Part shown: positions 40,433 to 49,558 of the stretch, piece after piece
Layout: each line of letters opens with the position of its first letter
Position numbering within the stretch: the first letter of the stretch is position 1
From: Phycisphaerae bacterium
GTDB lineage: Bacteria > Planctomycetota > Phycisphaerae > Phycisphaerales > SM1A02
Direction of reading: 5' to 3'
Assembly: GCA_016873275.1 (NCBI GenBank)
Contig: VGXO01000012.1
Location: forward strand, 1-62,177
DNA length: 62,177 nt
Made by a program: the position numbers and the translations under genes
Notes under the pieces: model-generated
What the model was told of the DNA's origin: nothing
Databases searched by the model: none
What the model saw: only the letters and a program-made list of their open reading frames with translations

Positions 40433-41143
40433 ATGCCGCGTCCGTCCCGTGAGCTGCTTGCGTCGCCGCATCGATCGCCGATGGTCGCGGCGTCGATCCT
40501 CTCGGCGGACTTCGGGTACCTCGCGAGGCAGTGCCGGGAGGTCCTCGACGCCGGCGCCGACCTGCTGCACGTCGACGTGATGGACGGACACTTCGTTCCC
40601 AACCTCTCGATGGGACCGGCGGTCTGCGAGGCGGTCCGCCGGGCATGCCCGGAGGCGACGATCGACGTGCACCTGATGGTCACCGACCCTTCCGCCTTCG
40701 TGGCGCCCTTCGCGGCGGCGGGCGCCGACCACGTCACCTTCCACGCCGAGGTCGTGCCCGACCCGCGCCCGCTGATGGCGGCGATCCGCCACGCGGGCAT
40801 GTCGGCGGGCGTCGCGATCAACCCGGACACGCCCGTCGATCGGCTTGGACCGGCGATCGAGGAGGCGGACATGCTGCTCGTCATGAGCGTGCATCCTGGA
40901 TTCTCCGGGCAGGCGTTCATTCCGGGCGTGCTCGAGAAGGTCCGGACCCTGCGACCGCGGCTTCGTCCGTCGCAGCGGCTCGAGATCGATGGCGGCGTGC
41001 ATCGCCAAAGCGCCGCGGCGTGCGTGGCGGCAGGCGTGGACGTCCTCGTGACGGCGTCGGCGCTCTTTGGCTCGAAGGACTATGCGGCGGAGATCGTGGC
41101 GCTGCGAGGCGCCCGATCCACCGGCGTCGCGCTCGCCCGCTGA
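40433..41143 (+). CDS. rpe: Ribulose-phosphate 3-epimerase
   Basis: A 236-residue TIM-barrel enzyme of the pentose phosphate/Calvin pathways. VAASILSADF near residue 18, LLHVDVMDGHFVPNLSMGP near 44, IDVHLMV near 77, VMSVHPGFSGQAFIP near 150 and EIDGGVH near 183 contain the metal and catalytic residues. An N-terminal ~15-residue extension precedes the barrel. It starts 6 nt after the thioredoxin-like gene and is followed by accD after 32 nt. Confidence 0.95.
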   Translation: MPRPSRELLASPHRSPMVAASILSADFGYLARQCREVLDAGADLLHVDVMDGHFVPNLSMGPAVCEAVRRACPEATIDVHLMVTDPSAFVAPFAAAGADHVTFHAEVVPDPRPLMAAIRHAGMSAGVAINPDTPVDRLGPAIEEADMLLVMSVHPGFSGQAFIPGVLEKVRTLRPRLRPSQRLEIDGGVHRQSAAACVAAGVDVLVTASALFGSKDYAAEIVALRGARSTGVALAR

Positions 41144-41175
41144 GAAGCCGTCCGCGGCGCTGCCTGGAGGAGATC

Positions 41176-42048
41176 GTGGAACCCCGCGTCGACATCGCCC
41201 CGCCGAACCCGACCGCCGCCGAGGCGCCGCTCGACCTCGAGACCCGTCCCGTCAAGAAGGGCGTTCCGGAGGGCCTGTGGCTTCGCTGCCCCGGCTGCGG
41301 CGAGACGCTCTTCCGCAAGTCGTTCGAGGCGAGCTACCGCGTCTGCCCGAAGTGCCGCCACCACGGTCGCCTCTCCGGTCGCGAGCGGGTCGAGCAGCTG
41401 GTCGATCAGGGGACCTTCGAGGCGATCAACGCCGACATGGCGCCGGCGGATCCGCTCGCCTTCGTGGACCTCCAGCCCTATCGGCAGCGGATCGCGGAGT
41501 CGCAGCGGAAGACCGGGCAGAACGACGGCGTGCAGACCGGTCACGCCTTCATCAAGGGTCGCAAGGTCGTGCTCGCCTGCATGGACTTCACCTTCATGGG
41601 CGGCTCGATGGGGTCGGTGATCGGCGAGAAGATCACCCGCGCGATCGAGCTCGCGACCAACCGCGACTGGCCGCTGGTGGTCGTCAGCTGCTCCGGCGGC
41701 GCCCGCATGCAGGAGTCCGGGTTCTCGCTCATGCAGATGGCGAAGACCTCCGCGGCGCTCGCCCGGTTCGACGAGGGGGGCGGACTCTTCATCTCCGTGC
41801 TCGCCGATCCCACGACGGGCGGCGTCACCGCGAGCTTCGCCATGCTCGGCGACGTGATCATCGCGGAGCCGAAGGCACTGATCGGCTTCGCCGGACCGCG
41901 GGTGATCGCCCAGACGATCCGGCAGGAGCTTCCGCCGGGCTTCCAGACCGCGGAGTTCCTGCTCGAGTCAGGCTTCGTCGACCGCATCGTCGATCGCGCG
42001 GACCTCCGCAGCGAGATCAGCCGCCTCATCGACTACGCGGGCAAGTGA
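41176..42048 (+). CDS. accD: Acetyl-CoA carboxylase carboxyltransferase subunit beta
   Basis: A 290-residue subunit that, with AccA, transfers carboxyl from biotin to acetyl-CoA for fatty-acid synthesis. The N-terminal zinc ribbon has Cys38, Cys41, Cys57 and Cys60; the carboxyltransferase core includes FMGGSMGSVIGEKI, SCSGGARMQE and LADPTTGGVTASFAMLGD. Start GTG 41176 has an excellent GGAGGAG 3 nt upstream. Its stop overlaps the lnt start (GTGA), so the two are coupled. accA is not in the window. Confidence 0.95.
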   Translation: MEPRVDIAPPNPTAAEAPLDLETRPVKKGVPEGLWLRCPGCGETLFRKSFEASYRVCPKCRHHGRLSGRERVEQLVDQGTFEAINADMAPADPLAFVDLQPYRQRIAESQRKTGQNDGVQTGHAFIKGRKVVLACMDFTFMGGSMGSVIGEKITRAIELATNRDWPLVVVSCSGGARMQESGFSLMQMAKTSAALARFDEGGGLFISVLADPTTGGVTASFAMLGDVIIAEPKALIGFAGPRVIAQTIRQELPPGFQTAEFLLESGFVDRIVDRADLRSEISRLIDYAGK

Positions 42049-43766
42049 GCCCTGCGGCGACGAGGGTCGCGGTCTCCGGTCCGCCCGCGAGCGGGGGACT
42101 TGGCGCCCTCGCCACGACGGTGCTGCTCTTCGCCGCCGCCGCGTCGCGGTGGCTCGCCTTCTCGCCGCCGGAGCTTCCCATCGCCGCGGTCGCGTGGCTC
42201 GCGCTCGTCGCGGTCGCCGCGGTCCGCGCGAGGTCGCTCCGCGTCCTGGTGCTTGCCGGCTTCGCGGTCGATCTCGGATGGTGGATGCTCGTCGAGCGCT
42301 GGATCATCGACGTCTCGGTCGCGGGATATCCCGCGCTGTGCCTCTACCTCGCGCTGTGGGGCGCGGCGCTCGTCTGGCTCGTTCGTCGCCTCTCGGCTCG
42401 TCCGCCAAGCGCACGCTGGCCGCTCTGGATCACCCTGCCGATCGTCGTGGTCGGGCTCGACTTCCTTCGAGGCGAGGTCGTCTTCGGGGGATATCCGTGG
42501 TACGAGGCGGGGCAGGGGCTGGCGGGATGGAACCTCGTCGCCCAATCCGCCGACCTGCTGGGGACCCGCGGGCTGACGATCCTCGCGGCGGTCTTCGCCG
42601 GCGCGATCGCGGACCTCGCACGACCCGGGAGCCGCGGCGTGCTCGGACTGCTCGGGGCGGTGCCGGTCCTGCTCGCGACGGCAGTCGGCGCGCTCGGCTA
42701 CGGCTCGTGGCGGCTGGCGCAGGCGGATTCCCTGCCGCCGCTCGGACGCTTCCTCGCGATCCAGACGGCGCTGCCGATCGACAACAAGATCGGTTGGTCG
42801 CCCGAGCGGCAGGTCGAGGACGTCCCGTCGTTCGCTCGGCTCACGCTCTCGGCGGTCGACGAGGTCGGTCCCCCCATCGACCTCATCGCCTGGCCGGAGA
42901 CCATGCTTCCGGGCTTCGGACTCGATCCGGCGGCGATGGACCTTCAGGAGTCGCGCGGGCTCTTCCCGGGACGGCTCTTCGCCGACGTGGTGGAAGCGGT
43001 CGCTCGTCGCGCTGGCGCACCGCTGCTCGTGGGCAGCCCGCACTACGCGGGACTGCGCGTCGAGGTCGAGGGGGCGCGGTGGGACTGGGACCGCCATCAC
43101 AACAGCGCGTACCTCGTCGCCCCTCGCGACGGGGCGTCCACCCTCGAGCCGCCCCGGTACGACAAGATGGTGCTCACGCCCTTCGGGGAGACGATGCCGG
43201 GGATCTCCCGCTTCGACTGGCTGGAGCAGGCGCTCCTCGACATCGGGGCGAAGGGCATGTCCTTCGACCTCTCGCCGGGGGAGTCGATCGTCCGGTTCGA
43301 GGTGCCTTCGTCGCAGGGCGGCTTGATCCGCATCGCGACGCCGATCTGCTTCGAGGCGACGGTCAGTCGCCTCTGCCGGGCGCTGGTCTGGTCGGAGGGC
43401 GACCGCGCCGCGGACCTCCTCGTCAACGTGAGCAACGACGGCTGGCTTGGTCAGGATGACGCCGCGCGGCGGATGCACCTGCGCCTCGCGTCGCTGCGGG
43501 CGATCGAGACCCGCACGCCGATGCTGCGGGCGGTCAACACCGGCTACAGCGCCGGGATCGACTCAGGCGGTCGCATCGTCGCGGGGATCGATGGTTCCAC
43601 CACGCGACTCGGGACCTCCGCGGGGTGGGTGATCGCCGAGCTCCCGCGGGACGACCGCCGACCGCTCTTCGCCCTCGTGGGAGACCGATGGGGCTGGCTG
43701 ATGGTCGCGGGTCTCGTCGGCTTGATCTGGCGCACCCGCGGCACCGCCCTCGTCCCCGCTCGGTGA
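42045..43766 (+). CDS. lnt: Apolipoprotein N-acyltransferase
   Basis: A 573-residue inner-membrane enzyme that adds the third acyl chain to lipoproteins. About seven hydrophobic helices fill residues 20-225; the nitrilase-like periplasmic domain has the triad Glu285 (WPETMLPG), Lys374 (YDKMVLTPFGE) and Cys435 (TPICFEATV), with VNVSNDGWLG after it; a final helix closes the protein. Start is GTG 42045 by the GTGA overlap. Its presence fits the several lipoproteins predicted nearby. Confidence 0.92.
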   Translation: MSPAATRVAVSGPPASGGLGALATTVLLFAAAASRWLAFSPPELPIAAVAWLALVAVAAVRARSLRVLVLAGFAVDLGWWMLVERWIIDVSVAGYPALCLYLALWGAALVWLVRRLSARPPSARWPLWITLPIVVVGLDFLRGEVVFGGYPWYEAGQGLAGWNLVAQSADLLGTRGLTILAAVFAGAIADLARPGSRGVLGLLGAVPVLLATAVGALGYGSWRLAQADSLPPLGRFLAIQTALPIDNKIGWSPERQVEDVPSFARLTLSAVDEVGPPIDLIAWPETMLPGFGLDPAAMDLQESRGLFPGRLFADVVEAVARRAGAPLLVGSPHYAGLRVEVEGARWDWDRHHNSAYLVAPRDGASTLEPPRYDKMVLTPFGETMPGISRFDWLEQALLDIGAKGMSFDLSPGESIVRFEVPSSQGGLIRIATPICFEATVSRLCRALVWSEGDRAADLLVNVSNDGWLGQDDAARRMHLRLASLRAIETRTPMLRAVNTGYSAGIDSGGRIVAGIDGSTTRLGTSAGWVIAELPRDDRRPLFALVGDRWGWLMVAGLVGLIWRTRGTALVPAR

Positions 43767-43846
43767 TCCCCTCCGTGCCGCGGATTCCAGAGTCGTGGGG
43801 GGCGATGACGATGACCCCGACGGGCTTGGTCCCTCGGGAGTCACTC

Positions 43847-45388
43847 ATGTCGATCGTCAAGTCGTCCCTCGGGCGTGCGGGTTCGGTCCTCCTGCTGCTT
43901 GGCTTGGGCTCGTTCGGGCTGATGGCGGGCTCGGGGTGCTCCTCCGGAGGCTCGGGAGACTCAGGCTCCGGAGGTTCAGGGTCGTCGAGCACGGTCTCGG
44001 CGGGCGGCGCCGGCGACTACGGCGCCGACGACTGGAGTCGGGGATCTCGCCGCACGGCACCTGCACCGGTCGAGACGACCGCTCCAGCGCCTCTCGTGGC
44101 GGCTCCCGAGGAGGACCTGCTCGACTCGGCTGGCATGCCCTCCGACCCTCCGCCGACCGAGTCGCGCTCGGAGATGGCGAGTTCCGCCGCGGTTGCCACG
44201 GTGGAGACCGACGCTTCAGCAGAGACACGCGAGGTCGCCGCGGTCACGACCGAGCCGTCAGTGACCGAGGAGGCAGGAACCGATGTGGGCGGGGCGGTCG
44301 CCGCGGCCGAGGTGCCTGCCGCCCGCGAGCCTGCCCCGACTCCAGCCGTCGCGACCGCGTCCGAGCCGGTCATCGCGCCAGTGTCGGCGACGCCCGCAGC
44401 GACGGCGTCCGACGTGCCGAGCGCGGTGCCGCCCTCCGGGACTCCTCGCACCGGTGCGTCCGCGAGCGCCCTTGCCACCGAGATCCTCCGCAAGGCGACC
44501 CGCAGCGCTGATCCCTCGATCCGCGCCAACGCCATCGAGTCGCTGCTCGCGTCGCCCGCGGTGCTTGCGGAGGTCCTCCCAACCGGACTCGCCGATCAGA
44601 ACCGGGGCGTGCGCTACGTCTCGGCGATGTGCGTCGGACGGGCGAACCTCGCGGATCTCGCCCCCTTCGTCGAGCCCCTGCTGAAGGACCCATCACCGTC
44701 GGTGCAGGCGGCGGCGATCTATGCGCTCTCGAAGTGCGGACGCCCGGTGGATCCCACGCCCCTCGCCGCGATGCTCCAGAGCGACGATCCGGAGGTCCGG
44801 GCGAATGCGTTCGTGGTCCTCGGCGAACTGGGCAACAAGTCGGCGATCCCGATGATCCGCGCTGCGCTTGGGCAGGGCATGCGGCGGGTGCATCCGGTGA
44901 GGGTGAGGATCGTCGAGCTGCAGGGCGCCGAGGCGCTGGTCCGCCTCGGCAGCGAGGACGACGTGGAGGGCATCCGGGCCGCGCTGTTCGCGCCGGGAGA
45001 GCAGGGGGAACTGAGCATCTTGGCGTGCCAGATCCTCGCCCGGGTGGGGGACCAGTCGGCGGCGCCGATGATGGAGCGGCTCGTGGATGCCTCCGGCACC
45101 TCCGCCCGACCGCCGGAGATTCGGCTCGCCGCGGCCCAGTCGCTTGCCGAGCTCAAGGTCTCGGCCCGCAGCAACCTTGGGGCGTTGGGAGCCCAGTTTG
45201 CCTCCTCGCCTGACCACTTCCTCCGCGTGCAGGCCGCGATCCTGCTCGGCAGGGTGGGCGGTCCGGGCTCGGTGCAGATCCTCTCGGCGCTTCTCTCCGA
45301 TCCAGACGACTCGGTCCGCATCGCCGCCGCGGCGGGACTGCTCCGCCTTGCCTCGGAGTCCCGCAGTTGGGCGCCGACCTCGCGTTGA
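43847..45388 (+). CDS. HEAT-repeat lipoprotein
   Basis: A 513-residue protein. The N-terminal helix ends at a lipobox-like AGSGC (Cys31), followed by a Ser/Gly-rich segment and a long Pro/Ala/Thr/Val-rich low-complexity linker to ~210. Residues ~215-510 are HEAT-type helical repeats (SIRANAIESLLASP, SVQAAAIYALSKCG, EVRANAFVVLGELGNKSAIPMI, FLRVQAAILLGRVGG, SVRIAAAAGLLRLA). It is likely a scaffold on the periplasmic side. ATG 43847 has GGGAG 7 nt upstream. It follows lnt by 80 nt. Confidence 0.78.
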   Translation: MSIVKSSLGRAGSVLLLLGLGSFGLMAGSGCSSGGSGDSGSGGSGSSSTVSAGGAGDYGADDWSRGSRRTAPAPVETTAPAPLVAAPEEDLLDSAGMPSDPPPTESRSEMASSAAVATVETDASAETREVAAVTTEPSVTEEAGTDVGGAVAAAEVPAAREPAPTPAVATASEPVIAPVSATPAATASDVPSAVPPSGTPRTGASASALATEILRKATRSADPSIRANAIESLLASPAVLAEVLPTGLADQNRGVRYVSAMCVGRANLADLAPFVEPLLKDPSPSVQAAAIYALSKCGRPVDPTPLAAMLQSDDPEVRANAFVVLGELGNKSAIPMIRAALGQGMRRVHPVRVRIVELQGAEALVRLGSEDDVEGIRAALFAPGEQGELSILACQILARVGDQSAAPMMERLVDASGTSARPPEIRLAAAQSLAELKVSARSNLGALGAQFASSPDHFLRVQAAILLGRVGGPGSVQILSALLSDPDDSVRIAAAAGLLRLASESRSWAPTSR

Positions 45389-45524
45389 CACTGCCCCTAC
45401 CCGGGATTACAACCCAATTCGAACCGCGTCCCCGGCGCGCCCGAATGGATCGGCGCGCGGTCCGACTCGGACCTCATCGCCTCGCCCGACGAGGCGCGCC
45501 CTTGTCCGTCAAGGAAGGTTCTCC

Positions 45525-46406
45525 GTGCACATCCTGACCAAGATCCTGATCGTCGCCGTCACCCTGCTCGTGCTGATGCTCGTCCCGCTGGTGATGGTGA
45601 ACGCGTCGAACGAGGCATCCTTCAAGGCTCGCTATCTCGAGCAGGCGACCGCGACGTCGGTCGCGACCGGGCTTGCGAGCGACGCCCAAGCCGCGCTTGC
45701 CGCGATGTCGGCGGAGTCGGTCGCCCGCATCGAGTCGCTCGAGGGAGAGAAGGCAGGGCTCGTCAAGGATCTGGAGCAGCGTGCCGCCGAGTTGCGTCGC
45801 GTGCAGGGTGATCTGGCGAGGACCACGTCGCTGATCGGAGACATGCAGGCGAGCCTCGGTGGTCTCTCGGCGACCGCCGCGGCGAACCAGGCGTTGATCG
45901 ATGGACTGCTCGCCGAGGCTCGAAAGCTCCGCGCAGTCGAGGCGGACCTGAGCTCGAAGCTCGTCGCCGCCGAGCAGCAGGTCCGCGACCTGAGCGACTC
46001 GCGCGACGTCCTTCAAGCGTCCAACAACGCGCTGCAGGAGCGGCTCCGTGAGGTCCAGGGCGAGCGGGATCAGGCTCGCGGGAAGGTCGCGGAGTACGAG
46101 GCGGCGGTCGGGGCGATGCGTGGAACTGGTCAGGCTCGTCAGGTCGCCGACCGCAGCATCCGCTGCAAGGTCGTCAAGGTGATCGACGACCCCGCCGGCA
46201 AGCTCGCCTCGATCGATGCAGGTCAGCGGGATGGCGTGAAGGAGGGGTGGGTCCTCACCATCTCCGACGGTTCGAACTACGTGGCGAACCTCCGGATCAT
46301 CGAGGTCGACGTGAACCGCTCCGTCGGGATCGTGGAGTTGGAGGATGGCTCGTCCCGCGGGACCGTCCGCGAGGGTCAGACCGCCACCTCCCGCGCCGGC
46401 GAGTAG
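45525..46406 (+). CDS. MreC-like membrane coiled-coil protein
   Basis: A 293-residue protein with one N-terminal helix (residues 3-25), a coiled coil from ~30 to 200 (IESLEGEKAGLVKDLEQRAAEL...) and a ~85-residue C-terminal beta domain (SIDAGQRDGVKEGWVLTISDG, then NLRIIEVDVNRSVGIVEL). The order helix-coil-beta domain and the GxxDGVKxG turn resemble MreC, although overall similarity is low; it also matches a frequent planctomycete protein type. GTG 45525 follows AAGGAAGG by about 6 nt. It is two genes upstream of mreB. Confidence 0.6.
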   Translation: MHILTKILIVAVTLLVLMLVPLVMVNASNEASFKARYLEQATATSVATGLASDAQAALAAMSAESVARIESLEGEKAGLVKDLEQRAAELRRVQGDLARTTSLIGDMQASLGGLSATAAANQALIDGLLAEARKLRAVEADLSSKLVAAEQQVRDLSDSRDVLQASNNALQERLREVQGERDQARGKVAEYEAAVGAMRGTGQARQVADRSIRCKVVKVIDDPAGKLASIDAGQRDGVKEGWVLTISDGSNYVANLRIIEVDVNRSVGIVELEDGSSRGTVREGQTATSRAGE

Positions 46407-46475
46407 GTTCCCCCGATCGACCGTCCATCGTCCTGCTGACCGCTCGTCTCCCTTCGAAGCCCGGAACCACCGACC

Positions 46476-46652
46476 ATGAGCCCTGCACCCTCGCGGTTCT
46501 CCCTCGCCGACATGAACGTCTACACGGCGTTGCTCGGCGTGGCGACGCTGGTCCTCCTGGTGGCGGTGATCTGGGTCGCGATGTCGAACATCGACCAGAC
46601 CTCGACCGGCGGCGGGGGCGGCTCGATGTTCGGCTCGGTCTCCACCCGCTGA
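46476..46652 (+). CDS. Small single-pass membrane protein (58 residues)
   Basis: An ATG-to-TGA frame encoding a short polar start, one strong helix (NVYTALLGVATLVLLVAVIW, residues 15-34), an acidic-polar turn and a Gly-rich tail (TGGGGGSMFG). It sits between the MreC-like gene and mreB. Similar small proteins commonly follow the coiled-coil type in planctomycetes (from memory). The hydrophobic pattern and conserved gap support it as real; function unknown. Confidence 0.65.
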   Translation: MSPAPSRFSLADMNVYTALLGVATLVLLVAVIWVAMSNIDQTSTGGGGGSMFGSVSTR

Positions 46653-46702
46653 CCTTCCGTTGGGAACCTGTCGGCGACCGCCTTCCCCGCGGCGCGGACT
46701 GT

Positions 46703-46708
46703 TACGAT
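46703..46708 (+). promoter_or_regulatory. -10-like element TACGAT before mreB
   Basis: TACGAT preceded by TGT, 69 nt before TTG 46778, with the GGAGGAG ribosome site between. Confidence 0.35.
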
Positions 46709-46777
46709 CCCGCGGCGTCGAACGTCGCGTGACGCTCGATCCGCGAAGTCGCCCGCGTGGGCGGAGGAGCCTCGTCG

Positions 46778-47830
46778 TTGATCCTCGGCTCGCTGATGAG
46801 CTTGTTCCGCGTCGACATGGGCATCGACCTCGGCACGTGCAACACCTTGGTGTGCGTGCGGGGCGAGGGCATCGTGCTCGATGAGCCTTCGGTGGTCGCG
46901 GTGAGGAAGGGGACCAACCAGGTCCTCAACAACGGCACGGCGGTCGGCATCGCGGCGAAGGCGATGCTCGGCAAGACGCCCGGTTCGATCAGCGCGATCC
47001 GTCCGCTGAAGGACGGCGTCATCAGCGACTTCCAGATCACCGAGGCGATGCTCGCCTACTTCATCCGCAAGGCGAACGGTCGCCGGTGGCTGCTTGGTCC
47101 GCGCGTCGTCATCGCCGTGCCCTCGGGCATCACCGCGGTCGAGAAGCGGGCGGTGATCGACTCCGCCGAGCGGGCTGGCGCGAGCCGGGTGTTCCTCGTC
47201 GAGGAGCCGATGGCGGCGGGGATCGGCGCCGGGCTGCCGGTGGCGGAGCCGCGGGCGAGCATGATCGTCGACATCGGCGGCGGCACCACCGAGGTGGCGA
47301 TCATGAGCCTCGCCGACATCGCGACCTGCCAGTCGGTTCGCGTCGCGGGCGACGACTTCGACGAGGCGATCATCAACCACATGAAGCGGGCGTACTCGCT
47401 CACGATCGGCGAGCAGACCGCGGAGCGGATCAAGATCGAGATCGGCTCCGCCGCTCCCGTCGGCGAGGAGATGACGATGGAGGTCCGCGGGCGCGACATC
47501 GCCACCGGGCTTCCCCGCAAGACCGTGGTCACGAGCGAGGAGATCCGCATCGCCCTCGAGGAGCCGCTCAACCAGATCGTGGAGGCGGTGATCAAGACCC
47601 TCGAGTCGGCGGAGCCCGAGCTGTCGGCGGACCTCGTCGAGACCGGCATCACCCTCGCGGGCGGCGGCGCGCTCCTCCGCGGGATCGACCAGGTCCTGTC
47701 GCGCCGCACCGGACTCGACGTCTCGATCGCCGAGGACCCTCTCACCTGCGTTGCCCGCGGGACGAGCATCTACCTCGAGAACCTCGAGCAGTACCAGGCG
47801 ACGCTCGAGTCGGACCGCGACGACTTCTGA
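46778..47830 (+). CDS. mreB: Rod-shape actin homologue MreB
   Basis: A 350-residue actin-fold ATPase that organises lateral cell-wall synthesis. FRVDMGIDLGTCNTLVCV near the start is phosphate-1, IVDIGGGTTEVAIMSL phosphate-2, and GITLAGGGALLRGID the adenosine motif. The start is probably TTG 46778, 8 nt after GGAGGAG; ATG 46796 is an alternative without a ribosome site. No mreD, rodA or PBP2 gene is adjacent; an MreC-like protein lies upstream. Confidence 0.93.
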   Translation: MILGSLMSLFRVDMGIDLGTCNTLVCVRGEGIVLDEPSVVAVRKGTNQVLNNGTAVGIAAKAMLGKTPGSISAIRPLKDGVISDFQITEAMLAYFIRKANGRRWLLGPRVVIAVPSGITAVEKRAVIDSAERAGASRVFLVEEPMAAGIGAGLPVAEPRASMIVDIGGGTTEVAIMSLADIATCQSVRVAGDDFDEAIINHMKRAYSLTIGEQTAERIKIEIGSAAPVGEEMTMEVRGRDIATGLPRKTVVTSEEIRIALEEPLNQIVEAVIKTLESAEPELSADLVETGITLAGGGALLRGIDQVLSRRTGLDVSIAEDPLTCVARGTSIYLENLEQYQATLESDRDDF

Positions 47831-47937
47831 TCGTCCGAGGAGCGCACCCTCGCGCGGGATTTCCTGACGCGGGAGGCGGTCGCGTGGTCGAAGAAGCGAT
47901 CGCGGTGGGCAGGATTCGCCCCGCAGGAGTCTCCCTC

Positions 47938-48639
47938 ATGGCACGCGGCGGTCGATCGCTCCTCGCACTCGTGATGCTCGCCTTCGCGGGCGTCGGCAGC
48001 TATTACGCGTGGACCGGACCGGACTCGCCGCTCGCCGAGCGGGTGCCGCTCACGGTCGTCGCCACCACGTCGCCGACGCTGCCCGCGGAGTCGCCTGCGT
48101 CGTCGCCGCCTGAGCCGGTTGCTCCCGAGCCACGCTCGCCCGCGCCGGCTGCCGTGGCGGTCGAGCCGTCGATGGCGCCGCCGGTCGAGGCGCCGCCGGT
48201 CGAGGTGACGACGTCTTCGCCGGTGGTCGAGGTCGAAGCACTCCCGAAGCGCGAGTCGCCGCAACCGACCGAGCCTTCGCCTCGCATCGTGACCGTGTCG
48301 GAGGGCGACACGCTCTATTCGATCGCGCAGGCGGAGCTTGGCTCCGGGGCACGGTGGCGCGAGATCGCCGACGCGAACCCCGGGATCGATCCGGGCTCCC
48401 TGCGCGTGGGGGATCGACTCGTCCTGCCGCGTCCGCTCGCGGGTGGACCGCCCTCCATCGAGATCGCCGAGGAGATCCACGTCGTCGCACCGGGCGAGAC
48501 GCTGACCTCGATCGCCCGTGCCCGCTGGAACGATGGCGCGAGGTGGCGCAGGTTGCTCGAGGCGAACGAGTCGCTCCTCGGCGGCGATCCGGATCGGCTC
48601 CGCGTGGGCGACCGTCTGGTCGTGCCGGCGGTCCGCTAG
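47938..48639 (+). CDS. Membrane-anchored protein with two LysM domains
   Basis: A 233-residue protein with an N-terminal helix (residues 7-25), a Pro/Ala/Val-rich linker to ~112 and two LysM peptidoglycan-binding domains: about 118-163 (VTVSEGDTLYSIAQAELG) and 177-230 (HVVAPGETLTSIARARWN). ATG 47938 has AGGAG about 9 nt upstream. The position after mreB suggests a cell-wall role. Confidence 0.85.
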   Translation: MARGGRSLLALVMLAFAGVGSYYAWTGPDSPLAERVPLTVVATTSPTLPAESPASSPPEPVAPEPRSPAPAAVAVEPSMAPPVEAPPVEVTTSSPVVEVEALPKRESPQPTEPSPRIVTVSEGDTLYSIAQAELGSGARWREIADANPGIDPGSLRVGDRLVLPRPLAGGPPSIEIAEEIHVVAPGETLTSIARARWNDGARWRRLLEANESLLGGDPDRLRVGDRLVVPAVR

Positions 48640-48646
48640 ATCCTCC

Positions 48647-49540
48647 ATGCGGGCGTGCCACCATCCCGGCTACGAGGTGGCGCTTCCCGAGGGGCACCCG
48701 TTCCCGATGCGGAAGTTCTCCCTCGTTCGGGAGCTCCTGCTTCGCGAGGGGATCTTGAAGCCGAGTGACCTCGTCGAGCCGGAGCCGGTCGACCTCGCGG
48801 TGCTTCGGCGGGTGCACGACGCCTCCTATCTCGAGGCGCTCGAGTCCGGCACGCTCGGTCGCGACGCGGAGCGGCGGTTGGGTCTGCCATGGTCGCCCGC
48901 GCTAGGGCGGCGTAGCCGGCTCGCCGTGCAGGGAACCATCCACGCCGCCGAGATCGCCCTCGAGGAGGGAGTCGCCGCGAACCTTGGCGGCGGCACGCAT
49001 CACGCGCACCCGGGCTTCGGCGAGGGCTTCTGCGTCCTCAACGACGTGGCGGTCGCGGTGGGGGAGATCCGTGCCCGTGAACTCGCCGAGCGATTCCTCG
49101 TGATCGACCTCGACGTGCATCAGGGAAACGGGACCGCCGCGTGCCTCGCGGAGGACGATCGAGCCTTCACCTTCTCGATGCATGGCGAGAAGAACTTTCC
49201 GCTTCGAAAGGTCCCGTCCGACCTCGACGTGGGGCTGCCTGATCACGCGGGCGACCTGGCGTACCTCGAGGCGCTCTCGCGGCACCTACCGGTCGCGATC
49301 GAGCGATCGAGGGCGGACCTCGCGTTCTATCTCGCCGGGGTCGACGTGGTGCTGGGGGACCGCTACGGACGGCTTGCCCTGACGAGGGAAGGACTTCGCG
49401 AGCGGGAGCGGATGGTCCTCGAGCATCTGCGCCGCGCCGGGGTGCCGGTGGCGCTGCTTCTCGCCGGCGGCTATGCCCGCACCCCCCAGCTCACCGCGGA
49501 CCTCCACGCCACCGTGCATCGGGTGGCGGTCGGACGGTGA
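48647..49540 (+). CDS. Histone-deacetylase-family hydrolase
   Basis: A 297-residue zinc hydrolase of the HDAC/AcuC superfamily. GGGTHHAH (His118, His119) and DLDVHQGNGTA (Asp154, Asp156, His158) contain the metal/catalytic residues; a second Asp motif is in YLAGVDVVLGDRYGRL and the LLAGGYA turn closes the site. Bacterial members remove acetyl groups from acetyl-lysine, polyamines or small amides; substrate unknown. Begins 7 nt after the LysM stop. Confidence 0.88.
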   Translation: MRACHHPGYEVALPEGHPFPMRKFSLVRELLLREGILKPSDLVEPEPVDLAVLRRVHDASYLEALESGTLGRDAERRLGLPWSPALGRRSRLAVQGTIHAAEIALEEGVAANLGGGTHHAHPGFGEGFCVLNDVAVAVGEIRARELAERFLVIDLDVHQGNGTAACLAEDDRAFTFSMHGEKNFPLRKVPSDLDVGLPDHAGDLAYLEALSRHLPVAIERSRADLAFYLAGVDVVLGDRYGRLALTREGLRERERMVLEHLRRAGVPVALLLAGGYARTPQLTADLHATVHRVAVGR

Positions 49541-49558
49541 GCCCGCGTCGGATCGACC

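Noticed and set aside
43917-44480. Low-complexity Ser/Gly and Pro/Ala/Val stretch as a mobile or repeat element
   Set aside because: It is in frame as the linker of the HEAT-repeat lipoprotein and has no exact DNA repeats.
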